A stretch of DNA of 64,000 nucleotides from Nocardiopsis quinghaiensis (lineage in GTDB: Bacteria; Actinomycetota; Actinomycetes; Streptosporangiales; Streptosporangiaceae), in NCBI RefSeq assembly GCF_008638365.1, contig NZ_VWVU01000005.1:62001-126000 (forward strand), given 5' to 3'. How positions within the stretch are numbered: position 1 is the stretch's first letter; every line of letters begins with the position of its first letter. The notes beneath the pieces are model-generated. The model saw only the letters and a list, made by a program, of their open reading frames with translations, had not been told where the DNA came from and searched no databases. The position numbers were made by a program, and so were the translations under genes. This document shows positions 9,654-18,067 of the stretch, piece after piece.

Positions 9654-11240
9654 GTGAACGTCCTCAGCGACGCAGTCGTCGCCGTCAACGACGTCTTCTG
9701 GAGCTACTTCCTCATCCCGCTCCTGATCATCCTGGCCTTCTATTTCACGGTGCGTTCGGGGCTCGTGCAGCTGCGCCTGCTCCCGGAGATGTTCCGCGTC
9801 ATCCGCAGCGCCCCCGGGATCGCCCCCGACGGGCAGAGGGAGATCTCCTCCTTCCAGGCCTTCGCCGTCTCGGCCGCCTCCCGGGTGGGCACCGGCAACA
9901 TCGTCGGCGTGGCCACCGCGATCGTCCTCGGCGGCCCGGGCGCGGTGTTCTGGATGTGGGCGATGGCCGCGCTGGTGGGGTCGGCGGCGTTCGTGGAGTC
10001 CACCCTCGCCCAGCTGTACAAGGTGCGCACCAGTACCGGGTTCCGGGGCGGCCCCGCCTACTACATGCGGTACGGGCTGGGCCTTCGGTGGATGGGCGTG
10101 CTCTTCGCCGTGGTCATCACCGTGACCTTCAGCCTGGTGTTCAACACGGTGCAGGCCAACAGCATCGCTTCCGCGGTCTCCACCTCCGTGGGTGCTCTGG
10201 GCGGGTCTCCCGGGCTGCCGCTGTCGGCCGTGGTCGGCCTGGCCCTGGCGGGCCTGACCGCCCTGGTCATCTTCGGCGGGATCCGGCGGATCGCCCACGT
10301 GGCGCAGGGCCTGGTCCCGCTGATGGCGATCCTCTACATCCTGATCGGCCTGTACGTGGTGGTCGTCAACATAGGCGAGGTACCCCGGGTCATCGGTGAC
10401 ATCCTCACCTCGGCCTTCGGGGCGCGCGAGTTCGTCGCGGGTGGAGTGGGCACGGCAATCGTCCAGGGCATGCGGCGCGGCATGTTCTCCAACGAGGCGG
10501 GCCTGGGATCGGCCCCCAACGCCGGCGCCACCGCCTCGGTCTCCCACCCGGCCAAGCAGGGGCTGGTGCAGACCCTGGGCGTGTACTTCGACACCTGGCT
10601 GGTGTGCTCGGTGACGGCCTTCATCGTCCTGGTCGGCGACCCCGACTTCGGAGGGGGGACGGGCGTCCAGGTCACCCAGGGCGCGCTGGAGGCCAGTCTG
10701 GGGGAGTGGTCGGTCCACGCGCTCACGGTCATCCTCTTCCTGTTGGCCTTCACCTCCGTGCTGGGCAACTACTACTACGGCGAGACCAACCTGTTGTTCC
10801 TGGACAGCACCCCCCGGGACATGACCTACTTCCGCTACGCGGTCCTGGCCGCGGTCTTCCTCGGCTCGGTGGCCCCGCTGACCCTGGTGTGGAACCTCGC
10901 CGACGTCTTCATGGGCGTCATGGCCACCGTCAACCTGCTGGCGCTGGCACCGCTGTCGGCGACCGCCTTCCGGCTGCTGGCCGACTACAGCCGCCAACTG
11001 CGCAACGGGCTGGACCCCCAGTTCACGCTCTCCAAGATGCCCGGGCTGCGGAACGTGGAGTGCTGGGGCCCTGCCTCCGGCGTCCTGCCCGAGGACGTCC
11101 AGCGCTCCGAGGGCGAGGCGCCCGCCGACCCGGGCCTGGCAGCCGACCGGAAACGGGACGAGGACGAGTTCGGTGGGACGGACGAGGAGCGGTTCGACGG
11201 GGACGACGGCCCGGGGGAGGAGGGCCCGCAGGAGCGTTGA
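9654..11240 (+). CDS. Sodium:alanine/glycine symporter (AGCS family)
   Basis: 528 aa from GTG 9654, with GAGGGGGAG directly upstream. The protein is polytopic, with about ten to eleven helices. Family signatures include the N-terminal PLLIILAFYFTVRSGLVQLR, the SRVGTGNIVGVATAI loop, FRGGPAYYMRYGLG and the strongly conserved NEAGLGSAPNAGATASVSHPAKQG segment near residue 270. It imports Ala or Gly with Na+. The last 80 residues are a hydrophilic Asp/Glu-rich cytoplasmic tail, longer than usual. No related amino-acid genes adjoin it. Confidence 0.93.
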   Translation: MNVLSDAVVAVNDVFWSYFLIPLLIILAFYFTVRSGLVQLRLLPEMFRVIRSAPGIAPDGQREISSFQAFAVSAASRVGTGNIVGVATAIVLGGPGAVFWMWAMAALVGSAAFVESTLAQLYKVRTSTGFRGGPAYYMRYGLGLRWMGVLFAVVITVTFSLVFNTVQANSIASAVSTSVGALGGSPGLPLSAVVGLALAGLTALVIFGGIRRIAHVAQGLVPLMAILYILIGLYVVVVNIGEVPRVIGDILTSAFGAREFVAGGVGTAIVQGMRRGMFSNEAGLGSAPNAGATASVSHPAKQGLVQTLGVYFDTWLVCSVTAFIVLVGDPDFGGGTGVQVTQGALEASLGEWSVHALTVILFLLAFTSVLGNYYYGETNLLFLDSTPRDMTYFRYAVLAAVFLGSVAPLTLVWNLADVFMGVMATVNLLALAPLSATAFRLLADYSRQLRNGLDPQFTLSKMPGLRNVECWGPASGVLPEDVQRSEGEAPADPGLAADRKRDEDEFGGTDEERFDGDDGPGEEGPQER

Positions 11241-11420
11241 CGGTCCGCCGGGGCGGGAACCGGGGGCCCGGCCACGCGCGCTCGCCGCGATGGTGCCCGC
11301 GGGCCTGGTGTGGTAAATGGGTGTATGGGGAGCGCCGAAGGTGATATTCCTGTCCGGGATAAGACACCTCGGCTGACTTTGGAAGCCGGTTGTCCACAGG
11401 TTCGAGCGGGAGGTCCACGG

Positions 11421-11437
11421 GCGAAAACGATTTTCGC
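11421..11437 (+). promoter_or_regulatory. Zur-like operator upstream of permease pair
   Basis: GCGAAAA-CGA-TTTTCGC is a perfect 7-bp dyad with a 3-nt centre, differing from the actinobacterial Zur-box core (TGAAAA-N3-TTTTCA) only at the outer positions. A -10-like TACTAT follows at 11438-11443, so a bound repressor would cover the promoter. It lies 43 bp before the start of the COG0701-type permease gene. Confidence 0.6.
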
Positions 11438-11479
11438 TACTATGGCTGCAGTTCTCGCCCGACCACCCGGAGTACCACC

Positions 11480-12595
11480 GTGCCCGACCGGACGACCCCC
11501 GACGCCGCCCCTGATCCCGCCGAGCCCGCTTCCGGCACGGCCACCGAACCCGTACCCGCCTCCTCCCTGGGCGACACACTCGTCGGAGGGTGGGACGACC
11601 GGGGCGAGGAGCTGCCCCCCGAGGACTGGGGACGCGACGGGAGGCAGCGCAGGACCGGGACGGTCTGGCTGTTCGCCCTGTTCATCACCGCCATGGCGGC
11701 GGGGCACGCCTGGCTGTCCGACCAGCTGACCAGCCAGGCCTTCCTCGCGTGGGCCACCATCTTCACCGCGATCAGCTTCCAGGCGATGCCCTTCCTGGTC
11801 TTCGGGGTGGCGTTGTCGGCCGCGCTCACCGCGTTCGTCCCGACCTCGGTCTACCAGCGGCTCATCCCCGCCAGGCCCAACCGCGCGGTACCGGTGGCCG
11901 GGGTCTCCGGAGCGCTGCTGCCCGGATGCGAGTGCGCCTCGGTCCCCATCGCCGGAAGCCTGATGAAGGGCGGGGTGGCGCCCGCCGCCGCGCTGACCTT
12001 CCTGCTGGCGGCGCCGGCCATCAATCCCATCGTCATGATCGCCACCGCGGTGGCCTTCGCGGGGCAGCCCGAGATGGTGCTGGCCCGGTTCGTGGCCTCC
12101 CTGCTGACCGCCGTGGTCGTGGGATGGGTCTGGGTGCGCTTCGGCCGCGCCGACTGGCTGCGTCTGCCCTCCCACAACCACGCCTTCGGCGACTCCCGGT
12201 GGAAGGTCTTCCGCGAGTCGATGCTGCACGACACGATGCACGCGGGCGGCTACCTCGTGGTCGGCGGCCTGGCCGCCGCCACCCTCAACGTCATGGTGCC
12301 GCGCGAGTGGCTGCTGACGGTGGCCGGGGCCCCGGTGGTCTCGGTGCTCGTGCTCGCCGTGCTCGCCATCCTGCTGTCCATCTGCTCCGAGGCCGACGCG
12401 TTCGTCGCGGTCAGCCTCACCGACTTCTCGCCCACCGCCAAACTCGCGTTCATGGTGATCGGTCCGATGGTCGACCTCAAGCTCATCGCGATGCAGGCGG
12501 GGGTGTTCGGTTGGCGCTTCGTGGCGCGCTTCGCGCCGCTGTGCCTGCTGGTCGGTCTGCTCAGCACGTTCCTGATCGGAGGCCTGGTCCTGTGA
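11480..12595 (+). CDS. COG0701 (DUF318) permease, probable zinc-regulated
   Basis: 371 aa from GTG 11480 (GGAG seven bases upstream). A hydrophilic 60-residue N-terminus precedes about eight membrane helices. The family motif LLPGCECASVPIAGSLMKGG, with its Cys-x-Cys, and LAAPAINPIVMIAT are intact. A second repeat carries LLSICSEADAFVAVSL. COG0701 permeases occur next to COG3689/TIGR03943 proteins and the pair is reported in Zur regulons; substrate and direction are unproven. Its stop codon overlaps the next GTG by four bases, so translation is coupled. The Zur-like dyad upstream supports metal control (inference). Confidence 0.9.
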   Translation: MPDRTTPDAAPDPAEPASGTATEPVPASSLGDTLVGGWDDRGEELPPEDWGRDGRQRRTGTVWLFALFITAMAAGHAWLSDQLTSQAFLAWATIFTAISFQAMPFLVFGVALSAALTAFVPTSVYQRLIPARPNRAVPVAGVSGALLPGCECASVPIAGSLMKGGVAPAAALTFLLAAPAINPIVMIATAVAFAGQPEMVLARFVASLLTAVVVGWVWVRFGRADWLRLPSHNHAFGDSRWKVFRESMLHDTMHAGGYLVVGGLAAATLNVMVPREWLLTVAGAPVVSVLVLAVLAILLSICSEADAFVAVSLTDFSPTAKLAFMVIGPMVDLKLIAMQAGVFGWRFVARFAPLCLLVGLLSTFLIGGLVL

Positions 12596-13395
12596 ACCGT
12601 ATCGCCCAGGGGCTCACCCTCGTGCTGCTCGGCGCCGCCGCGCTGACCAGCACCGTGGCCACGGACCTGTACCTGAACTGGGTCAAGCAGAGCTTCGGGC
12701 CCTTCCTCATCGCCGCGGGCGTGGTCATGGTGGTACTCGGCGTTCTCGTCATCGTGGCCGAGCTGCGGGGGGAGAAGGAGGCCGCGGCCACCGGAGGGGA
12801 GGCAGGCAGGGCCGGAGGGGTCGGGGAGGAGGCCTCCGGAGCCCACCACGGACACGCCGACGGGCACGGACACGACCACTCCCGCGCCCCCGGGGTGGCG
12901 TGGCTGCTCCTGCTGCCCGTGCTCGCCGTCTTCGTCGTCGCCCCGCCCGCGCTGGGCTCCTACACCGTGGAGAGCACCGCCGGCTCCACCGGCCCGCCGC
13001 CGGAGCAGCCCCGGTCGGGCCGGTTCGACGACGGGCTGGACGAGGCGGCTCCGGACGAGGTCGTCGCGATGGACGTCCGCCAGTTCGTGATGCGCGCCTG
13101 GGTGGACGAGGAACGTGGGATGGCCGGGCGCGAGATCGAGCTGACCGGGTTCGCGGTACCCGCATCCGAGGGCGAGGGGTGGTACCTGGCGCGCCTGCAG
13201 ATGGCCTGCTGCGCCGCGGACGCCATCGTCAACAAGGTCCGCGTCCTGGGCGAGCCGGCGCCGGAGACCGACACCTGGTGGACGGCGCGCGGCACCTGGG
13301 TCGAACCCGAGGGCGAGATCTCCGAGGTCAGCGAGCACGAGTTCGAGATCCTGGAGATGGAGGAGGTCACCGACCCGCCGGATCCCTACGAGTAA
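12592..13395 (+). CDS. TIGR03943 family permease-associated subunit
   Basis: 267 aa, GTG 12592 overlapping the upstream stop (GTGA). Two N-terminal helices are followed by a linker containing HHGHADGHGHDH, a likely metal-binding His cluster. A third helix comes next (LLLPVLAVFVVAPPALGSY), then a globular outer domain with the conserved MRAWVDE, ELTGFAV and MACCAADAIV motifs. This is the COG3689/YcgQ-type partner of COG0701 permeases. With the operator upstream, the pair reads as a Zn-responsive membrane system; whether it imports zinc or chaperones it is unknown. Confidence 0.88.
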   Translation: MNRIAQGLTLVLLGAAALTSTVATDLYLNWVKQSFGPFLIAAGVVMVVLGVLVIVAELRGEKEAAATGGEAGRAGGVGEEASGAHHGHADGHGHDHSRAPGVAWLLLLPVLAVFVVAPPALGSYTVESTAGSTGPPPEQPRSGRFDDGLDEAAPDEVVAMDVRQFVMRAWVDEERGMAGREIELTGFAVPASEGEGWYLARLQMACCAADAIVNKVRVLGEPAPETDTWWTARGTWVEPEGEISEVSEHEFEILEMEEVTDPPDPYE

Positions 13396-13586
13396 CGCTC
13401 GGGGACGCCTGAAAAGCCCCCACCGAGTATCCGAGGCCCCTGTCCGAATCCTCCTGAGGGCGGACGTTGGTCCCTTCATGCCCGTTGTCCGCCACACCGC
13501 CGACGTTTCGTCGGATGGCAGACCCCTCGGGTGACAATGGGCGGGTGCCAGGATGGAGGGACGGACTCAGGAGGGCGTGGAGTCGG

Positions 13587-14978
13587 ATGCGCCCTCGCTC
13601 GATCCGCGCCCAGGTCACCTTCGGCGCGGTCGTGGTGATGGTGCTGATCCTGGGACTGGACCTGTCCCTGACCACCTTCCTCATCCGTGGGGCGATCGTG
13701 ACCCAGGTCCGGGACATGGTCGCCGCGGAGGCCCGTGAGGTCTCCGACCACATCACGTCCGAGCGCTACCCGGGGCCGATCCCGGACGACGGGCCCGTCC
13801 TGCGGTTCCAGGTCGTCGCGCGCGGCACCGGGGAGGTGCTCGCCTCCAGCAGCGCCCTGGAGGGCGCGCCCCGGCTGACCCCTGAGCGCCCCGAAGCCGG
13901 GGACTCCTGGATGGACACCACGGTCTGCCGGCCGGCCGGGGACACCGGCTCCCGGCTCTGCCTGCTGGTGGTGGGCCACGCCGTCGACGACACGGCCTAC
14001 GGCGACGTCCTCGTCCTGGCCGCGGTCATGATGCCCCCGATCGTGGTCACCCACACGCTCGAGGCCACGCTGCTGGGAATGTCGTGCGTCCTGATCCCCG
14101 CCATCGGACTGGTCATCTGGTACGGGGTCGGCCGTGCGCTGCGCCCGGTGGAGAAGATCAGCGCGCGGTTGGACAACCTCTCCGCCCGCGAACTGCACAT
14201 GAGGCTCCCGGTGCCCAGGAGCCAGGACGAGATCGCCCACCTGGCCCGCACCGCCAACGCCGGTCTGGAGCGGCTGGAGGAGGCCGTCACCAGGCAGCGG
14301 CGGTTCGTCTCCGACGCCTCCCACGAGCTGCGCAACCCCATCGCGGGGATGCGGACCAAACTGGAGGTGGAGCTCTCCGACCCCGATCCGGACCCGCGGA
14401 TGCGCGAACTGCTGCTCACCAGCCTGCTGTCGGACACCGAACGGCTGGAGAACATCGTCAACGACCTGCTCGAACTGGCCCGCCTGGACACTGGCACCTC
14501 CCGGAAACGGGAGAGGGTGGACCTGTCCGCCCTGGTCGAGGAGGAGTTCGTGGACAAGCGTGGCCACCCCGAGCTGAGGCTGCACTCCTCGGGCCCCGTC
14601 CACGCGGAGATCGGTCGGCTGCACGCGATCCGTGTCCTCACCAACCTGATCGCCAACGCGCAACGGCACGCCGGGTCCCGCGTCGACGTCATCGTTCGCC
14701 ACGAGGGGGACTGCGCCGTGGTGGAGGTGCACGACGACGGCACGGGGATCCCCGCGGGAGAGCGGGAGCGGATCTTCGAGCGCTTCGCGCGGCTGCCGGA
14801 GTCGAAGGAGCGCGATCCCCACGGCAGTGGTCTGGGCCTGCCGATCTCGCGGGAGATCGCGCGCGGCTACGGGGGCAGCCTCGTGGCCGGACACAGTGAG
14901 CTGCTCGGCGGAGCGGCGTTCGTCCTTCGCGTCCCCGAGAGCCCCGAGGCCGCCGACGAGGGCGGGTGCCCCGGGTAG
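13587..14978 (+). CDS. Orphan HAMP sensor histidine kinase
   Basis: 463 aa from ATG 13587, picked because AGGAGG lies 12 bases upstream; in-frame starts at 13515 or 13545 would add up to 24 residues. Membrane helix near residues 15-35, an extracytoplasmic sensor of about 130 residues with two Cys, a second helix, HAMP, then the phosphoacceptor H-box SDASHELRNPIAGMR (His246). N, G1 and G2 boxes follow (NLIANAQRHA, DDGTGIP, GSGLGLPIS). No response regulator adjoins it; the neighbours are a metal permease pair and a convergent lipoprotein gene. Its stop codon sits inside the terminator hairpin. Confidence 0.88.
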   Translation: MRPRSIRAQVTFGAVVVMVLILGLDLSLTTFLIRGAIVTQVRDMVAAEAREVSDHITSERYPGPIPDDGPVLRFQVVARGTGEVLASSSALEGAPRLTPERPEAGDSWMDTTVCRPAGDTGSRLCLLVVGHAVDDTAYGDVLVLAAVMMPPIVVTHTLEATLLGMSCVLIPAIGLVIWYGVGRALRPVEKISARLDNLSARELHMRLPVPRSQDEIAHLARTANAGLERLEEAVTRQRRFVSDASHELRNPIAGMRTKLEVELSDPDPDPRMRELLLTSLLSDTERLENIVNDLLELARLDTGTSRKRERVDLSALVEEEFVDKRGHPELRLHSSGPVHAEIGRLHAIRVLTNLIANAQRHAGSRVDVIVRHEGDCAVVEVHDDGTGIPAGERERIFERFARLPESKERDPHGSGLGLPISREIARGYGGSLVAGHSELLGGAAFVLRVPESPEAADEGGCPG

Positions 14979-14997
14979 CCGGGGCACCCGCCCTCGT
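14956..14997. terminator. Bidirectional terminator overlapping a stop codon
   Basis: Perfect 19-bp stem (14956-14974 with 14979-14997) and a GTAG loop. The loop holds the TAG stop of the kinase gene, so the upstream arm is coding. It separates the kinase from the convergent lipoprotein gene. Confidence 0.8.
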
Positions 14998-15081
14998 GGG
15001 TTCCCGCTACGGCCGCGTCCCCGGAGGCGCGGTTCGAGGGGTGGCGTCTCTTCCGCGTGGCACCGCTTCCCCGCGGCGGCG

Positions 15082-16404
15082 TTACCCGCCGGTGCCGCTG
15101 CCGAACAGGACCACCTCGCCAGGGGAGGGGCGCTCCATGTCGAAGGGGAGGATCTCCCCGCCGGAGCTGTCGGTGACCATGGGCTCCTGGAGGACTTCGG
15201 GCTCCTCACCGGCGTGGTGCTGCACCACCATGACTCCGGTGTAACCGCTGTGGTCTTCCTCGGTGGCCGCGAACGGGACCAGGCCCGGTCCCCTCCACTC
15301 GTGGGAGTTCAGGGTGTCGAGCAGCTTCTGACGGGTCAGGTCGGGGCCGGCCTCCATCAGTACCTGGGCGAACAGGGTCGCCTGCGCCATGCCGTAGACG
15401 GTGGTGTCGGTGAAGGGCGTCCCGGAGTTGTACCTCTCGTGGATCCCCAGGAAGAACTCGGTCCAGGGATCCTCGCGCTGGGCGACCATCGGCAGGAACG
15501 CGGTGATGATGAGTCCGTCGAGGAAGGCCTCGGGCGGCATGTCCTCGGCCGGGGTCCCCTGCGCGTACTCCTCGATGAGACCGGTGACGACCTCCACGTC
15601 GCCGCCGAAACTGGGCGCCACCCACTGCGGCGTGTAGCCGATGGCGGCGGCCTCCAGGACGGCCAGTCCGAGGAAGGCGGGGATGCAGTAGCAGACGGCG
15701 ATGTCGGAGCCGGACTTCTTGAGCTCCTCGACCTGTCCGGCGAGCTCGGGGACACCGGGGTCGTAGGACTCCCAGGCCGCGATCTCCTCGGTGAGGTACT
15801 GCTCGATCCCCGCGTGCGAGGAGGGGCCCACGTCGTCGTTCTGGTAGAGCAGGCCGACCTTGTCATCGGGGAACTGCTCGGCGATGAACTTGCTCTGGAC
15901 CTTGGCCTCCTTGGTGTAGTCGACCTGGAAGCCGTAGCTGTAGGGGTAGACCTCGGGTTGGTCCCAGGCCAGGGCGCCGGAGGAGACGAAGAGGTCGGGG
16001 ACCTTCTTCTCGTTGAGCTCGTCGATCACGGCCTCGTGGGTGGGGGTGCCCAGACCGCCGAGCATCGCGAAGATCTCGTGGTCGTCGACCAGGCTGCGGG
16101 TGGCCTTCAGGGTCTGCGCGGGGTCGAACGAGTCGTCCTGGACCTGGTACTCGATCCGGCGGCCGTGGACGCCGCCGTTGTCGTTGATGTAGTCGAACAC
16201 CGCGCGGGCGCCGGTGGAGACGTGGCGGAAACCGGGGGAGGCCGCGCCGGTGAGCGGCTGGTGCGTGCCGATGACGAGGGCGTCCTCGGAGACCCCCATG
16301 GTGTCGGCCTCCGTTGCGGCGCCGTTCGTGCCTTCGCCGTTGGAGCAGGAGGTGAGGAGAACCGTGACGGTCAGTGTCGAGGCGAGGATTCTCAGTGGTC
16401 GCAT
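15082..16404 (-). CDS. Branched-chain amino-acid-type ABC substrate-binding lipoprotein
   Basis: 440 aa. The N-terminus MRPLRILASTLTVTVLLTSC is a lipoprotein signal with the lipobox cysteine at residue 20. The mature part is a two-lobe periplasmic-binding fold of the LivJ/peripla_BP_6 type: ALVIGTHQPLTGAASPG, GGVHGRRIEYQVQDDSFDPAQT and YNSGTPFTDTTVYGMAQA are family landmarks. It should capture a small polar ligand at the outer membrane face for an ABC importer. No LivH/M/G/F genes are adjacent, so it is an orphan binding protein. Twin palindromic elements upstream may regulate it. Confidence 0.9.
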   Translation of the reverse strand: MRPLRILASTLTVTVLLTSCSNGEGTNGAATEADTMGVSEDALVIGTHQPLTGAASPGFRHVSTGARAVFDYINDNGGVHGRRIEYQVQDDSFDPAQTLKATRSLVDDHEIFAMLGGLGTPTHEAVIDELNEKKVPDLFVSSGALAWDQPEVYPYSYGFQVDYTKEAKVQSKFIAEQFPDDKVGLLYQNDDVGPSSHAGIEQYLTEEIAAWESYDPGVPELAGQVEELKKSGSDIAVCYCIPAFLGLAVLEAAAIGYTPQWVAPSFGGDVEVVTGLIEEYAQGTPAEDMPPEAFLDGLIITAFLPMVAQREDPWTEFFLGIHERYNSGTPFTDTTVYGMAQATLFAQVLMEAGPDLTRQKLLDTLNSHEWRGPGLVPFAATEEDHSGYTGVMVVQHHAGEEPEVLQEPMVTDSSGGEILPFDMERPSPGEVVLFGSGTGG

Positions 16405-16816
16405 GATGGTGTCCTGGACTCGTTCGTGCCTTTTCGGGAACAGGCGCGAGGGCGCCCGGGGGAAGGTACGTGGTGCGGAGCGGACGGTGGGGGCCTACCT
16501 ACTCGCCAGTACGTTACTCGCGAGTACACACTGTACGCGTGCCAAACTTCGATGCAACCGACCAGTGGGTGGGAAGAAATGGCAGCGGGTGCGAAACGGC
16601 TGGAAATGTCGAACTTTTAGTGAGTCCGTGTACTGGCTGTGGCGCGAGTCACGAACCCCGCCGTCAGCTGGGGACGGGGGGCGGGGCGAGGGCTCCACGC
16701 GAATGGCGGCGAGGGCGTGCGCCTCTTCGGAACGCGGGGAAGGGAGAGCCGACTCCCACGTCTCTTCGCGGCTCGCCGTGCGGACTCCCCTCTGCGGGCC
16801 GACCGGTACGGACGGG
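16405..16816. other. Intergenic region between lipoprotein and lysR genes
   Basis: About 410 bp without a supported gene. It holds the lipoprotein promoter region with the twin palindromes at 16500-16526. The remainder, up to the stop of the LysR gene, shows no clear terminator or small gene. Confidence 0.4.
16500..16526. promoter_or_regulatory. Twin palindromic operator-like elements
   Basis: Two near-identical dyads, TACTCGCCAGTA (16500-16511) and TACTCGCGAGTA (16515-16526, a perfect palindrome), start 15 bp apart. They lie about 100 bp upstream of the lipoprotein start. The form suits a dimeric TetR- or GntR-like regulator; no such gene is nearby. Confidence 0.5.
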
Positions 16817-17848
16817 TCAGCCGGTGGGCGCGTCGGGTGCACGGCCGTTGCGGCGGTCCCCCAGCGCCTCGACGGGATCGTCCGTGGACCCGGTGGGACC
16901 GGCGGTTTCGGAGGCGTCCCCGGCCGGAGCCTCGGGCGGGGCGGGGGACAGGGCGCGGGACGAGCCGCGCAGGATCTCGCGGGCCAGCCGGGCGATGCTG
17001 TCGGAGGCCTGGTGGATCGGGCTGTCGCGCCGCCAGACCAGCAGGTGGCGCAGCTGTATGGGTGCGCCCTCCAGCGGGCGGACCACCACTCCCGAGCCGG
17101 TGTCGAAGTCCGGCTGGCACGGCGCGACGGCCCGGCGGCCGGCGATGAGGTCGTGTATCTCGGAGCGGTCGTAGAGCCGGTAGGGCACCTCGGGGGTGAA
17201 CCCGGCCCGCTGGCAGGCGAGGTAGAAGCACTCGGGCCAGCCGGTGCCGTCCGGCGGGGTGAGCGCCCAGGGGGACCCGGCCAGGTCGCCCAGGCGGACC
17301 AGCGGTCTGTCCGCCTGCGGGTGGTCGGCCCACAGCGCCACGTGCAGCGGTTCCACCGAGAGCATGGCCCAGGACAGGGGGCCGTCCGTGGACAGGTCGC
17401 GGTCCACGTAGTCGATCGTGGTTCCCAGGTCCAGGCGGCCCGCGCGTACCAGGTCGGTGACCAGCTTGGGGGAGTACTCCGTGCGGACGTGGACGGGGAC
17501 GTTCGGGAAGACCTCGGGCAGGCGGGCCGACAGCTCTATGGTCAGCGGCCCCACCCCGCCCGCGCGCAGTGTGGCGGGGGAGGAGCCGCGCGCGGTGATG
17601 TCGTGGAGCAGGTCGTCCATGGACAGCAGGACCGAACGGGCGCGCACCAGGACGAACTCACCCAGCTCGGTGGGGCGGACACCGGAACGGCCGCGGTGGA
17701 ACAGCGGTCCGCCGACCTCGCGCTCGATCCGCTGGAGCTGGGTGGTCAGCGCGGGCTGGGACGTGGCGAGCGCGGAGGCCGCCTTGGTCACACTGCCGGT
17801 GTCGGCCAGGAGGCAGATGGTGCGCAGGTGGCGGAGTTCGAGGTCCAT
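16817..17848 (-). CDS. LysR-family transcriptional regulator
   Basis: 343 aa. Winged HTH at residues 1-60 (LRHLRTICLLADTGSVTKAASALATSQPALTTQLQRIEREVGGPLFHR) is the classic LysR signature. An effector domain follows from about residue 90, with the typical GPLTIELSARLPEVFPNVPVHV start. A 40-residue Pro/Ala-rich tail is extra. It is divergent from an acyl-CoA dehydrogenase gene 219 bp away and probably controls it (inference). On its strand, TAGATT ends eight bases before the ATG (complement of 17855-17860), so the transcript may be leaderless. Confidence 0.92.
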   Translation of the reverse strand: MDLELRHLRTICLLADTGSVTKAASALATSQPALTTQLQRIEREVGGPLFHRGRSGVRPTELGEFVLVRARSVLLSMDDLLHDITARGSSPATLRAGGVGPLTIELSARLPEVFPNVPVHVRTEYSPKLVTDLVRAGRLDLGTTIDYVDRDLSTDGPLSWAMLSVEPLHVALWADHPQADRPLVRLGDLAGSPWALTPPDGTGWPECFYLACQRAGFTPEVPYRLYDRSEIHDLIAGRRAVAPCQPDFDTGSGVVVRPLEGAPIQLRHLLVWRRDSPIHQASDSIARLAREILRGSSRALSPAPPEAPAGDASETAGPTGSTDDPVEALGDRRNGRAPDAPTG

Positions 17849-18009
17849 GCGTGGAATCTAGGGCGGGGAGGGGGCTCGTGTACAGACGCGTTGTCCCCAC
17901 GGTCGGGGGAGGGCGCGCTGTTCAACGGACCAGCGTCCCGCGTTCCGGTTGTCGAATCCGGGACGTCGGAGATGTCGTCTCGTGGGGTAGGGTGCCCTGC
18001 GTCACCATA

Positions 18010-18027
18010 TAGTTGGACGTCCTACTA
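18010..18027 (+). promoter_or_regulatory. 18-bp near-perfect palindrome upstream of acyl-CoA dehydrogenase
   Basis: TAGTTGGACGTCCTACTA is symmetric at all positions except one pair. A -10-like TATAGT overlaps its left end (18008-18013), and the dehydrogenase start is 40 bp downstream. It fits a repressor operator over the promoter. The divergent LysR gene is the nearest regulator, though the compact dyad looks more TetR-like. Confidence 0.5.
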
Positions 18028-18067
18028 CATCCACATGCTGGACAGTCCGAAAGCGCGGGAGAAGCCC

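Noticed and set aside
7533..11579. Open minus-strand frame of 1348 codons
   Set aside because: It runs antisense to the helicase and symporter genes, whose motifs are intact. Open antisense frames are expected at this GC3, and the translation is Gly/Asp/Arg/His-rich with no domain.
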